From Levilactobacillus tongjiangensis (GTDB lineage Bacteria; Bacillota; Bacilli; Lactobacillales; Lactobacillaceae), in contig NZ_RHNY01000009.1 in assembly GCF_003946345.1 (NCBI RefSeq), positions 1 through 64,000 of the forward strand: a stretch of 64,000 nt of DNA. The letters run 5' to 3'. Positions 28,655 to 36,786 of this stretch are shown piece after piece. A model generated the notes under the pieces. It was not told the DNA's origin. It worked only from the letters and a program-made list of their open reading frames with translations, and searched no databases. How positions within the stretch are numbered: the first letter of the stretch is position 1; each line of letters begins with the position of its first letter. The translations under genes and the position numbers were made by a program.

Positions 28655-28843
28655 AACTTACTGGTTCCCCTTTCTCTCTTCGCAAAACTAACGGCCTTAA
28701 TTTTACCAGAAGAACATACGTTTGTCTCTACTATTTTATTATTAATAATCAAATGATGGATAATTAATAATAAACAACAGACTGCATGCCCCGCAACTTA
28801 ACACTTTTTTAATTGCCCCGTAACTATTTACCCCGGACGACCA

Positions 28844-28852
28844 TGCTATACT
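28844..28852 (+). promoter_or_regulatory. Extended -10 promoter of the lipoprotein gene
   Basis: TGCTATACT is a good extended -10 element, 75 nt before the lipoprotein start codon. The leader in between includes a 3-base-repeat-free stretch with no obvious hairpin. Confidence 0.5.
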
Positions 28853-28926
28853 GTGGGTGGATAGAAGTAGATGGGTTTGTGTGTAACGCACAAAACTGTT
28901 ATCATTTTCGATGAGGTGATTGAGAT

Positions 28927-29469
28927 ATGAAGAAATCCCGGATTTTTGCCGCCGCCATGGGGCTGTTAGCAGTATTTGCTATCGGTCTTGCTGGCTGCAG
29001 TAACAGTAGTAGCAAGTCGGGGAACAACCAACAAGCTAGCTTCAAAAACAAAACGACTAAGAAGGCTGACGTTAAGTCAACGTTGACCAGCTCGACCAAA
29101 CTTTGGTACGTAACTGGTGCCATGAATGCGAAGAGTAACTCAGGTCTTGAGGCCTACCGGTTCAATAAAGATGGTAAAGTGACCGTCTACAACGTCAACA
29201 AACTCTACAAGTCCTACAGCGCCGCTAAAAAGGCCAACGCTTTGAACAAAGAAGGGACCCTTAATACCACGTTCAAGACTAAGGGTGACGACACCGTAAT
29301 CAACTTTAAGGGGAAGTTATCTGACATCCCAATGACGCAAAAGTTCACGGTTAAAGACACACTTACTGGCAAAAACAAAGAAAGTAAGTTAAAAGTTGCC
29401 GGTTATCACATTTCACGTGATGTCGATCAAGATGTTACCAAGGCTGTGATGGTTAAGGTTGCCGAATAA
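28927..29469 (+). CDS. Predicted lipoprotein of unknown function
   Basis: The 180-residue product has a clear type II signal peptide: positively charged MKKSR, a hydrophobic stretch, and the lipobox LAGC with Cys at about 24. A Ser/Asn/Lys-rich linker follows. The mature domain (about residues 55-180) has alternating beta-strand patterns and many lysines, and I do not recognise it. It should be anchored to the outer face of the membrane. GAGGTGA lies 6 nt before ATG. A small membrane protein gene follows after a terminator-like hairpin, so the two may be partly cotranscribed. Confidence 0.8.
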   Translation: MKKSRIFAAAMGLLAVFAIGLAGCSNSSSKSGNNQQASFKNKTTKKADVKSTLTSSTKLWYVTGAMNAKSNSGLEAYRFNKDGKVTVYNVNKLYKSYSAAKKANALNKEGTLNTTFKTKGDDTVINFKGKLSDIPMTQKFTVKDTLTGKNKESKLKVAGYHISRDVDQDVTKAVMVKVAE

Positions 29470-29481
29470 GAGCCTATTGCT

Positions 29482-29513
29482 AAACGGTGCTGCACCTGCA
29501 GTGCCGTTTTTTT
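29482..29513 (+). terminator. Terminator of the lipoprotein gene
   Basis: AAACGG and CCGTTT with CTGCA/TGCAG inside form a hairpin followed by seven T. It lies between the lipoprotein stop and the next ribosome site, so read-through may set the level of the next gene. Confidence 0.75.
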
Positions 29514-29527
29514 GTGGAGGAATTGAC

Positions 29528-29698
29528 ATGAAAAAATACCTACCCCTTACCCTAGGTGTCCTCTTTGTCGGTGGTGTTGTCCTCTATCAACGCTACCGTC
29601 ATCTAAGTGGCATTGTCCTATTGGAAACTGGCATCCTAGGTATTGCCGCTGTTTTGGGCGTTCTGCACCTCATTCGCTTTTGGCGTGACCATCACTAA
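29528..29698 (+). CDS. Small two-helix membrane protein (56 residues)
   Basis: The product starts MKKYLPLTLG and has two hydrophobic helices (about 4-20 and 28-46) with a basic connector QRYRHLSG and a tail of RFWRDHH. The ATG at 29528 has TGGAGGA at 6 nt, so the longer open frame from 29459 is not used. Its position after the lipoprotein terminator suggests linked expression. Function unknown. Confidence 0.65.
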   Translation: MKKYLPLTLGVLFVGGVVLYQRYRHLSGIVLLETGILGIAAVLGVLHLIRFWRDHH

Positions 29699-29770
29699 CT
29701 TAGCCCCGGTAAAACGGGCCGGCTGACAGCGCTCTCAGTTTGGGTTATGATGGTGCAAAGGAGTGTGATG

Positions 29771-30067
29771 ATGATGATTAAACACAAGTTTATCGTGGAT
29801 ACCGACCCAGAAGTCCTACAGGAACATAAGGAATATTTTACTAAACTGGTTAGCGAAAATCCCTGGCTGATTCCCGCAACTGTTTCGCTGGAGATCATCC
29901 CCGTTTCCCTGATGATTCATGGGTTTTGGAAAAATCGGCAACTCAAAAAACAGGTTAAAATTGAAAAAGAACGCACGAAACAGTTTCAGCTGGAACACCT
30001 TCCTGGCTATCGGCCCAATGGCAAGCCTCGCCCACTTGCCGATCGTCTTCATCACAATCAACACTAA
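29771..30067 (+). CDS. Small membrane-associated protein with basic cytoplasmic tail
   Basis: The 98-residue product has one hydrophobic helix (about residues 31-50) and a long charged region after it (KNRQLKKQVKIEKERTKQF), then HLPGYRPNGKPRPLADRL. Several ATG codons follow AAAGGAG in series (29768, 29771, 29774), and the middle one has the best spacing of 7 nt. It is followed by a strong terminator. I do not recognise the family. Confidence 0.6.
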   Translation: MMIKHKFIVDTDPEVLQEHKEYFTKLVSENPWLIPATVSLEIIPVSLMIHGFWKNRQLKKQVKIEKERTKQFQLEHLPGYRPNGKPRPLADRLHHNQH

Positions 30068-30076
30068 AACAACGTA

Positions 30077-30102
30077 ACCGACTCACTTAGAGTCGGTTTT
30101 TA
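30077..30102 (+). terminator. Terminator of the basic-tail protein gene
   Basis: ACCGACTC and GAGTCGGT form a perfect 8-bp stem with a 5-nt loop. TTTTT follows. Confidence 0.8.
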
Positions 30103-30469
30103 ATTGGCTCCAGTTTCTAATAAAATTTTTAACAAAATGTAACATAATCAAAAAATTATGTAGTATATACGTATTCCTTAAATTCTCTTAGTTTTATCTT
30201 TTTCCCATACGTATTTTATTGATCAATCTGCCATTAACAATTAGAAAAAAGTAATCCAACCCCCGGTTAGACCCGAATAAATGGGTTTTCGACTACTCAT
30301 TAGAATATATTTATAGCTATCATTGATTAAACGTAAGAAAAGTTCACAATTTCTTCACATTTACCGGTTACGATACAAGCATACCAATATAAACCTATTA
30401 ACCAACCTTTTTCATTTTATTCACCAAATAAAATGACGCCACTTGCCCTAACCAAGCAAGCGGTTCTGA
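30103..30469. other. AT-rich intergenic stretch without a recognisable gene
   Basis: About 370 bp are markedly AT-rich and contain no open frame with a ribosome site on either strand. A short stem (CTTGC/GCAAG, about 30443-30460) lies just before the plus-strand terminator at 30470. That makes a small transcribed RNA here possible. Confidence 0.5.
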
Positions 30470-30498
30470 CCGTCCTCTAACCAGGGACGGCTTTTTTT
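30470..30498 (+). terminator. Strong plus-strand terminator with no gene in front of it
   Basis: CCGTCC and GGACGG pair around a 9-nt loop and are followed by CTTTTTTT. On the minus strand there is no T run after the stem, so it works only for plus-strand transcripts. The last plus-strand gene already has its own terminator at 30077. Confidence 0.75.
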
Positions 30499-30538
30499 TA
30501 TCCAAAAAACCAGCCACAGAGGACTGGTCAACGTTTAG

Positions 30539-31177
30539 CTAAATAGTTAATAATTCCATCGGTGCCTGTAATAAATAGGTCGGTTCTTCCGCCTTAACTG
30601 ACTCCGGATCTGCCGCGCCCCACAATGCTGCGGCAGTAGCCACTCCAGCGTTGTGGCCCATCTGCATATCATACTTCGCATCACCGATCATGACACTCTC
30701 AGCAGCCATCAAGTCAAAGCGGTCCAACAGATTTAGAATGCCATCCGGGGCTGGCTTATAATTGGCGACGGTATCGGATCCACTAATGGCTGCAAACGTC
30801 GTTCCCAAGCCGACCTGTTCAAGGTTACGTTGTAGGGGGACGGAATGCTTACTAGAAACCACGTAAAGCCGCTCACCACGTGCTTTCAGTTCAGACAAGG
30901 TGTCTGCCATCCCCGTAAACAGGGAAATCCCCAACTGCTCAGCCTGCTGATACTGCTCTCTAAACGTTGTATACAACGTCTCCAATTCCACAGCCGTTAA
31001 CGCACGGTCTGCCATTTTAGCAAAGGATACCTCAATTGGTACCCCCATGTAGCTGACAACCGTGGCACGACTGGGTTGGGTTAATCCTCTAGCCGCAAAA
31101 GCTCGTTGGGTCGCAATCACTGCGACGTTACGAGTATCTGCCAGTGTACTGTCAAAGTCGAAGAAAAAATTGTGCAT
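30539..31177 (-). CDS. HAD superfamily phosphatase, phosphoglycolate phosphatase-like
   Basis: The 212-residue protein has the HAD nucleophile motif as FFFDFDSTLADTR (Ser in place of the common Gly after the second Asp). A helical cap domain follows at about 20-90, then VVSSKHS (motif II) and VMIGDAKYDMQMGHNAG (motif IV metal site). It belongs to the PGPase/PpaX-like subgroup that hydrolyses small phosphomonoesters, and the substrate is unknown. The start ATG has GAGGTGA 7 nt upstream. Confidence 0.88.
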   Translation of the reverse strand: MHNFFFDFDSTLADTRNVAVIATQRAFAARGLTQPSRATVVSYMGVPIEVSFAKMADRALTAVELETLYTTFREQYQQAEQLGISLFTGMADTLSELKARGERLYVVSSKHSVPLQRNLEQVGLGTTFAAISGSDTVANYKPAPDGILNLLDRFDLMAAESVMIGDAKYDMQMGHNAGVATAAALWGAADPESVKAEEPTYLLQAPMELLTI

Positions 31178-31295
31178 TTCGAATCACCTCATCAAATTAG
31201 CTGTCTGGACCTCATCCTTAGTTTACCCGTAAACTTATGTGAAATACCAGCCACAAGTCGTTTTATTCTGGAATTATCAGTGACCCTAGCCTAAG

Positions 31296-31311
31296 TGTTT
31301 CACATGAAACA
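31296..31311. promoter_or_regulatory. parS-like site, one mismatch
   Basis: TGTTTCACATGAAACA differs from the perfect sites only in the central G to A. It is intergenic, between the HAD and pepC genes. Confidence 0.65.
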
Positions 31312-31379
31312 ATGCCAGTTAGCCAGGCCACCGCCGCCTAACCAGCCGGCGTTCACCCAAATTCATGGCCAACTAAAAA

Positions 31380-31550
31380 GGTCTGAGACAAAAGTTTCAG
31401 ACCTTTTTGTGCTCCGAACGTATATGGTCGAAACGTGCGACAAAAGGCAGTCAACGCCACTTAACCCCGCTAGACAGACAATCCAAGACTGGGATTATTC
31501 GTCGACCGACGTTAATGCTCATTGACTACCAGCCTTTCGTCTCACTCTGT
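31380..31550. repeat. Structured 3'-end repeat, copy A (after pepC)
   Basis: About 165 bp are homologous to 45302-45472. The element is bounded by TGAGACAAAAG (31384-31394) and CTTTCGTCTCA (31534-31544), which are inverted repeats matching at 10 of 11 positions. The left end is a bidirectional terminator-like hairpin (GGTCTGA...TCAGACC with TTTTT). Inside are GGCAGTCAA (31446-31454), which pairs with TTGACT...GCC (31522-31534), and AATCC/GGATT. It begins about 11 nt beyond the pepC stop codon, so it forms or follows the pepC mRNA 3' end. Function unknown. Confidence 0.75.
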
Positions 31551-31555
31551 TTTGA

Positions 31556-32890
31556 TTATTGCAGTGAATCCCACGCAGGTAATGGTTCTGGTTCCGTCGT
31601 TAACAGTGCTTGTTGGGCAGCTGTCAGATAACGCTTGTGAACGACGACCTCGTAAACGAAGTCGTCCATCCAATCGTCTGTCATGACAAAGTAACCCTTG
31701 TCACCATTCTTTTCACCCCAACTGTTTTCAACTTTCCAGCGAGTCGGTTCGTCCGCAACTAAATCGACACCGGTCAACGTCATCGCATGTGAGACCTCCG
31801 CCTCACCAGTTGCCAAACGCTGGGCCTTCGTCAAACCTAGGTCGACCCCAAACAAATCACTGATCTGATATAGATGACTGTCGAGGAAGCCCTGTTCGCG
31901 GCTCATCTGTTGAAGAACATCGTTCCCAAACCACACCGTCTCACTATCCTGCAATTGCGCAATGGCGGCTCGCTTCAAGTCTGCCATTGGCTCATTGAGC
32001 ATCGTGATGTGCTTACCACCAACGATGTTATCCTGACTAGGTAAACTGTATAAGCGGTCAAATGGCTTATCTGGAGAATTCGACAAGACCACGTAATCGT
32101 CCAAATCAATGTCGAAGTACTTGTCAAAGAAGCCCTGTGGTGTCAGATCTGCATCGCGATGATATTGGTGCTTATCATCCTTATATTCTAAATCAAACGT
32201 GGTTGGCGGTTCACCAAAGGCGTAAGCGGCCATGCGATAAACTTCCTTCAACGCAGCGGCTCGCGTGGACGCAATCTGTTCTTCGCTAGCGCCATCTGCG
32301 ACTAACTTCCGGAGTGTGAGCGCATCCTTCCGCAACTTCAGATTTAAGGCAGACCCGATTCCCGTCGTGTCGTTAGTGTTAAAGGATTCTGGCATAACGC
32401 TTGCCGGAACGACCCCATACTTTTGAACCAGTGCGGCCCCCATAGCCCACTGACCACCATCATCGTCCGGTCGTTGCAGGAAAAACGCCACTTCCCGATC
32501 ATCTAGCGGCTTATCCGCCGTTCGTAGAATATTGTTGTAAAACATATTGGCCCGTTCGATTCGGTCCCAGAAAAATAGATAGCTCTGCGATAACTCGAAA
32601 TCTTTGACCCCATACTTCGTAGCAAATTGATGACGAATTGTATTCAGTGTCGAAAACAACCAGCACCGGCCAGAATGCTTCTGGTTAGAAACTTTACCGG
32701 TATCCAATTCCACGGAAAACGTTCGGTCTAGGCGAACCGTTGCTTGGGGATCCTCAGCTGCTGCTAACACCCCATTCTTAATAACTGCCCGACTAATGAC
32801 GTCGTGCGCGGGTTGTTGCTGTAGATCGGCATGTAACTCTGCCGTCTCTGCGGGACTTAAGACATGTGCCTGTTGACTATCTTTTGGCAT
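31556..32890 (-). CDS. pepC: Aminopeptidase C (bleomycin hydrolase family, C1)
   Basis: PepC is an intracellular cysteine aminopeptidase that trims peptides imported by lactic acid bacteria. The papain-fold triad is complete: Cys76 in SGRCWLF, His in EVSHAMTLTGVD (about 368) and Asn in VENSWGEKNG (about 390). The length (444 residues) is that of the family, which forms hexamers. The protein has no signal peptide. The ATG has AGAGGAG 6 nt upstream. The structured repeat copy A lies at the 3' end. The C-terminus is ...PAWDSLQ, slightly different from the canonical end. Confidence 0.96.
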   Translation of the reverse strand: MPKDSQQAHVLSPAETAELHADLQQQPAHDVISRAVIKNGVLAAAEDPQATVRLDRTFSVELDTGKVSNQKHSGRCWLFSTLNTIRHQFATKYGVKDFELSQSYLFFWDRIERANMFYNNILRTADKPLDDREVAFFLQRPDDDGGQWAMGAALVQKYGVVPASVMPESFNTNDTTGIGSALNLKLRKDALTLRKLVADGASEEQIASTRAAALKEVYRMAAYAFGEPPTTFDLEYKDDKHQYHRDADLTPQGFFDKYFDIDLDDYVVLSNSPDKPFDRLYSLPSQDNIVGGKHITMLNEPMADLKRAAIAQLQDSETVWFGNDVLQQMSREQGFLDSHLYQISDLFGVDLGLTKAQRLATGEAEVSHAMTLTGVDLVADEPTRWKVENSWGEKNGDKGYFVMTDDWMDDFVYEVVVHKRYLTAAQQALLTTEPEPLPAWDSLQ

Positions 32891-33045
32891 AAAAAGCTCC
32901 TCTCTGTGGGATGTCCACCAAGATTCTCATGGAAATCTCATATTAACCATAGATTCATTCTAGCGCTCCACCACGCCCAACGCAATTAATCTTGAGTATT
33001 AAAAAAAGGAACCGGTTTAACCCAGCTCCTCTTAGCCAGCACCAG

Positions 33046-33690
33046 TTATTCCGGTGCCAAACCTTTTTCTAAAAATTTAATTATGAGGGATGCGGCGCTC
33101 GTTACTTCTTCATTCGTTAAGGTACTCCGCACTAACTGCGTCAGCATGGTCCCAATCATGAACTGCGCAATCCGGTCATTAGGCCAGTCAACCAGCTCAC
33201 CAATAGCTTTTAAGTGGTCCAAAACTGGGTACAGGTTTTGTTTCAATAACGGCACCATCCGGGAAATCGTTTGGTCTCGTAAGTCATTTCTTACCAAAAT
33301 CTCCGTGACCAATATCCGTAAAACTGACTGGTTTTCTACTACGAATTGCATCCGATCATTCACGACCGTCGCCACTAAATCATGACGAGATGAATAAGTT
33401 TGTCCCACCACCTTTTCGGCAAATTCCGAAACCAGTTTGGGCAAGACCTCCGTCATAAACGGCGCCAACACGCCAGCCAATAGTTCATCCTTGGTTCGAT
33501 AACGCCGGTAAACTGTTCCCTCGGCTACACCAGCACGCTCCGCTATCTCTTTCGTCGTCGTGCTCGCAAACCCTTTCTCAGCAAACAATGATAGACTAGC
33601 CGCCAACACCTGCTTCTGCTTAGGCGGAATATTTCCGCTGGCCGCCATCACTTCCTGAAACGCCGTCTGAATATTTGTTTCCTTTACCAT
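33046..33690 (-). CDS. TetR/AcrR family transcriptional regulator
   Basis: The 214-residue protein has an N-terminal helix-turn-helix (about residues 23-70) with ASTTTKEIAERAGVAEGTVYRRYRTKDELL, the TetR signature. The ligand-binding helices that follow are divergent, as usual. TetR proteins repress nearby genes until an effector binds. A palindrome at 33819-33834, upstream of its own start, is a candidate operator, suggesting autorepression. Neither neighbouring gene is an obvious transporter target, so the regulon is unknown. Confidence 0.9.
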   Translation of the reverse strand: MVKETNIQTAFQEVMAASGNIPPKQKQVLAASLSLFAEKGFASTTTKEIAERAGVAEGTVYRRYRTKDELLAGVLAPFMTEVLPKLVSEFAEKVVGQTYSSRHDLVATVVNDRMQFVVENQSVLRILVTEILVRNDLRDQTISRMVPLLKQNLYPVLDHLKAIGELVDWPNDRIAQFMIGTMLTQLVRSTLTNEEVTSAASLIIKFLEKGLAPE

Positions 33691-33818
33691 TTACCGATAC
33701 CCTCCGCTAATTCATGATGACCACCTATCGACGTGAGCGCACTGTTTCCCAATCAAATGGACCTTTGCCACCACCAATGCTGGTCCCATTGCGTCGACTT
33801 TTTAAAACCGTCGTTTCA

Positions 33819-33834
33819 GTGAGTGAACACTCAC
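33819..33834. promoter_or_regulatory. Candidate TetR operator
   Basis: GTGAGTGAACACTCAC has perfect 7-bp inverted arms around AA. It lies about 130 bp upstream of the TetR-family gene and about 110 bp from the end of the MarR gene. TetR proteins typically bind such 14-20 bp palindromes. Confidence 0.5.
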
Positions 33835-33914
33835 CTTTTCTTTCTATGGTAAACCGGGCCAACCAATAAGTCAACCAGCTTATCAATTAGCTCGCATCTA
33901 GGGACGGTCAATTA

Positions 33915-33943
33915 AAAAGAGACCCGCCCAATGGCCCAGTCCC
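33915..33943 (-). terminator. Probable terminator of the MarR gene
   Basis: On the minus strand a GC-rich imperfect hairpin (GACTGGGC...GCGGGTC) is followed by CTTTTTAATT. It starts directly after the stop codon. Confidence 0.45.
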
Positions 33944-34408
33944 TCATCCTTGCTCGTTATTAATTTCTGGCATTTCATTATGTACGGCTCGCAAGGCTAG
34001 CTGACGAATCTCAGCGACCAGTTCGTCATGATGTTCCGGCGCAACGTCCGTCAACAAGTTGTCTGCGACCTCTTGGCGCAGCGTCACAATTTTAGGATAA
34101 AGCGTCTCTCCCTTTTTCGTTAACGACAGCTCGTAAACCCGCTTATCCGATTTAGACTGCCGCTTGCGCACGTACCCTAAATGAACTAGCTGGTTGACTG
34201 CCCGCGTCACGTTACTCGGATTGAGGTACGTCAAACTGATCAGCTTATCTTGGGTCATCTTTGGCCGCTCGTGAATCCGCAGAATGTAGTAGTACATGCT
34301 CGCATTCAAGCGGTACGGCTGCAAGCGCCGGTCTAAGGCAATTCGCGTATAGCGAGTCGTAATTGAAATCCATTTTAAAATGTCCGAATCGTTGTTTCCG
34401 GTAACCAA
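33944..34408 (-). CDS. MarR family transcriptional regulator
   Basis: This winged-helix regulator has about 154 residues when started from the TTG at 34408. GGAGG precedes that codon by about 10 nt; the upstream ATG at 34465 has no ribosome site. The DNA-binding part contains KMTQDKLISLTYLNPSNVTRAV (recognition helix) followed by the wing, KRQSKSDKRVYELSLT with the family's D-R pair. MarR proteins sense phenolic or oxidative compounds and control efflux or stress genes. The target is unknown, and the gene lies between lepB and the TetR gene, all on the minus strand. Confidence 0.85.
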   Translation of the reverse strand: MVTGNNDSDILKWISITTRYTRIALDRRLQPYRLNASMYYYILRIHERPKMTQDKLISLTYLNPSNVTRAVNQLVHLGYVRKRQSKSDKRVYELSLTKKGETLYPKIVTLRQEVADNLLTDVAPEHHDELVAEIRQLALRAVHNEMPEINNEQG

Positions 34409-34496
34409 AGTACCGTCCCCTCCCTGAAAAATACGTGCGCAAGCATATACTAAATCGCAGGGCATGTCAAGCCAACCCTAACCGGCTAACCTGCCA

Positions 34497-34541
34497 CAAA
34501 AAAACGTGATGATCACAGGCATTCCCATGAACCATCACGTT
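34497..34541 (-). terminator. Terminator of lepB
   Basis: AACGTGATG and CATCACGTT form a perfect 9-bp stem on the minus strand around a 21-nt loop. Seven T follow. Confidence 0.75.
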
Positions 34542-34546
34542 CTTAT

Positions 34547-35131
34547 TTAGTAGGCTAATCCATTAACGTTAGCCCGCCGCGTCTTATTAGAGGTCCAAGC
34601 CGGCACCTTCACAACGCCCAAAACTTTGTCCTTGTTAACGAATCCCCAGTAACGGCTATCGTTGGACACACTCCGGTGATCACCAAGCACAAAGTACTTG
34701 CCCTTAGGAACAACTGTGGTGCCATTGCCCCAACCATTACTCTTCTGCAGACTAGCTAAGGTCCAGTTACCGGTCCCAGCATTCCGTTCGGACTCACTAA
34801 TAAAACTCTGCTTAATTTTCTTCTTGTTTACGTAGATGTACCCATTTTTACTGGTAACCGTATCACCTGGTAACCCGATGACCCGCTTAACGTAATTGGT
34901 GTTTGCCTTAGCAGATGGGTCCTCACCATGGGCGTCAAAAACGATGACACTCAGGTGTTTAACCTTCGATTGCTTGAAGGCAAAAACCTTTTCGTTATTT
35001 TGCAAGTTTGGTTCCATGGATGGCCCGTCGACCCGCACCCGGGTAAAGACGAACTGCTTGATGGCAAAGGCGATAGCCAGCCCGATAATCACGGGGATGA
35101 TCCAACTCATGACTTCCTTTAGTACTTTCAT
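34547..35131 (-). CDS. lepB: Signal peptidase I
   Basis: LepB cleaves signal peptides from exported proteins at the outer membrane face. The 194-residue enzyme has one N-terminal anchor helix (about 9-28). The catalytic serine is in VDGPSMEPNL (Ser38) and the general-base lysine in YVKRVIGLPGD (Lys82). The GDHRSVSNDSRYWG box near the C-terminus is conserved. The ATG at 35131 has AAGGAG 7 nt upstream; an 18-codon extension to 35185 has no such site. It would process the lipid-free signal peptides of exported proteins such as those at 61-64 kb. Confidence 0.95.
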   Translation of the reverse strand: MKVLKEVMSWIIPVIIGLAIAFAIKQFVFTRVRVDGPSMEPNLQNNEKVFAFKQSKVKHLSVIVFDAHGEDPSAKANTNYVKRVIGLPGDTVTSKNGYIYVNKKKIKQSFISESERNAGTGNWTLASLQKSNGWGNGTTVVPKGKYFVLGDHRSVSNDSRYWGFVNKDKVLGVVKVPAWTSNKTRRANVNGLAY

Positions 35132-35470
35132 GATGAGGCTCCTTATGTTCAGAAATATTAATATACTGTTATCATACACCCGCAACGAAATCAGACAACC
35201 GGTTCCGTTTTTATGGTCGAGTCTAATCTTACCATTTACTGGCTAAAACCCCCATGCTTTTTCCCAAGTTTATTTTAAATGTTACAAAATTGATATCCCC
35301 CGTAGAAAAACTGAGCTTGCAAATTCGTTTTTTTCCAGCAATAATGGACAGATACATAACGAATAGCCATTTCATCCGCTGGACCGCCATTCTGCCCGAC
35401 AGAGTAGCGGTCCAGTGGTGATTTGCCCCATTATTAATTTCATAATATCTCTAGAAAGGGCTGACAGTCT
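35132..35470. other. Divergent intergenic region between lepB and the Bcr-type exporter
   Basis: It holds the lepB promoter side and a 12-bp-stem hairpin at 35376-35418 (CCGCTGGACCGC / GCGGTCCAGTGG, one G-U pair). The hairpin's loop can pair further (TCTG/CAGA). No T run follows, so it is not a simple terminator; it may act in the leader of the exporter mRNA. Confidence 0.5.
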
Positions 35471-36664
35471 TTGAATTCTACACTCTCACGACGGCGCCAA
35501 ATCTGGCTGACCTTACTCCTGGGAACCGTTAGTGCAACGGGTCCCCTGGCCATCGACCTTTATTTGCCGGCCCTGCCTCAAATGAAAGTTCAGTTCGCAA
35601 CCAACGCTTCACTCATGCAGCTCAGTATCACCGCCTGCCTGATTGGTCTGGCCCTAGGTCAACTGATTGCGGGTCCGCTATCTGACCAATATGGCCGCCG
35701 TAAACCGTTAATCACTGGTTTTATCATCTTCGGCCTGGTCTCACTAGCAATGGCCTTTATCCATTCAATTGGTCTCCTAATTGGCCTCCGGTTCATTCAG
35801 GGGCTGGCCGGGGCCACCGGGCAGGTGCTCGCCCGGGCAGTGGCGCGCGACCTCTTCTCTGGCAAGAAATTGACGAAGTTCTACGCCCTCCTCAATACCG
35901 TCAACGGTGTCTTTCCCATCATTGCCCCCATTATTGGTGGCTTTATGATTCGTTACGTTGACTGGCAGGCCATCTTCATCCTGCTAGCTGTAATCGGCTG
36001 GGTCATTGCCCTTGCCGTTGCCTTGGGCCTCCACGAATCTCTGCCAGTTGCTGACCGTCAGACGGGTGGCTTCCACACGTCTCTGTTGTCCATGGGCAAC
36101 TTGCTGATCAAGCCCGCCTTCTGGCCACTGATTCTTGCAACCGGCCTCGTCTACGGCGCCCTGTTCAGTTACATTTCTGCGTCGACCTTCGTCTTCCAAA
36201 CCGGTTTCGGTATGCCTCCGCAAATGTTTAGTTTGCTCTACGCCTTTAACGGGCTCGGAATCGTTGTCGGCAGTAATCTTCCCGGGCAACTGGCTGGACG
36301 CTTCTCTAACCGACAGCAGGTCACGACCCTGTTGACACTGGCTGCGCTCACCAGTCTGATTCTAATCGGTTCACTGCTCTTCCCCGCCAACGTCTGGCTG
36401 GTGAGCGGTTTGATCCTGATTCTTGTCGTTTTAATTGGGGCCCTCCTCACTTTGACCGTCACCATTATCATGGATCAGGCTACCAGTAACGCTGGTGGCG
36501 CGTCAGCTGTCATTGGTCTTTCCCAAAATGCCTGCGGGGGCTTAGCCTCGCCACTTGTTGGTCTAACTGGTAGTTCCTACGCAGCAATGGCTATCATGCT
36601 CTTTATTTGTAACGTGGGGGCCCTTGGACTGGTCAAAGTTCAGGGTAAACTTGCTAAAGCTTAA
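35471..36664 (+). CDS. MFS drug transporter, Bcr/CflA subfamily
   Basis: The 397-residue protein has 12 predicted membrane helices. The Bcr/CflA hallmark LAIDLYLPALPQM lies in helix 1, motif A is GPLSDQYGRRKPL (about 75), and motif C-like GLAGATGQVLARAVARDLF is in helix 4-5. These mark drug:H+ antiporters of the DHA1 family. It starts at a TTG, 12 nt after AAAGGG. A strong stem-loop lies in its leader. Substrate unknown. It is terminated by the hairpin at 36671. Confidence 0.9.
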   Translation: MNSTLSRRRQIWLTLLLGTVSATGPLAIDLYLPALPQMKVQFATNASLMQLSITACLIGLALGQLIAGPLSDQYGRRKPLITGFIIFGLVSLAMAFIHSIGLLIGLRFIQGLAGATGQVLARAVARDLFSGKKLTKFYALLNTVNGVFPIIAPIIGGFMIRYVDWQAIFILLAVIGWVIALAVALGLHESLPVADRQTGGFHTSLLSMGNLLIKPAFWPLILATGLVYGALFSYISASTFVFQTGFGMPPQMFSLLYAFNGLGIVVGSNLPGQLAGRFSNRQQVTTLLTLAALTSLILIGSLLFPANVWLVSGLILILVVLIGALLTLTVTIIMDQATSNAGGASAVIGLSQNACGGLASPLVGLTGSSYAAMAIMLFICNVGALGLVKVQGKLAKA

Positions 36665-36670
36665 ATGACT

Positions 36671-36701
36671 GCTCTCACCAATCTGGTGGGGGCTTTTTTT
36701 T
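36671..36701 (+). terminator. Terminator of the Bcr-type exporter gene
   Basis: GCTCTCACCA and TGGTGGGGGC pair (with G-U) around a 3-nt loop. Eight T follow. Confidence 0.8.
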
Positions 36702-36786
36702 GACCGTTCATTTGATACTAACTAGCCCTGGCCATAGCAAAAAAGGCAGTCGACAACTATCGACCGCCCTGCTACCATAACCGGGT

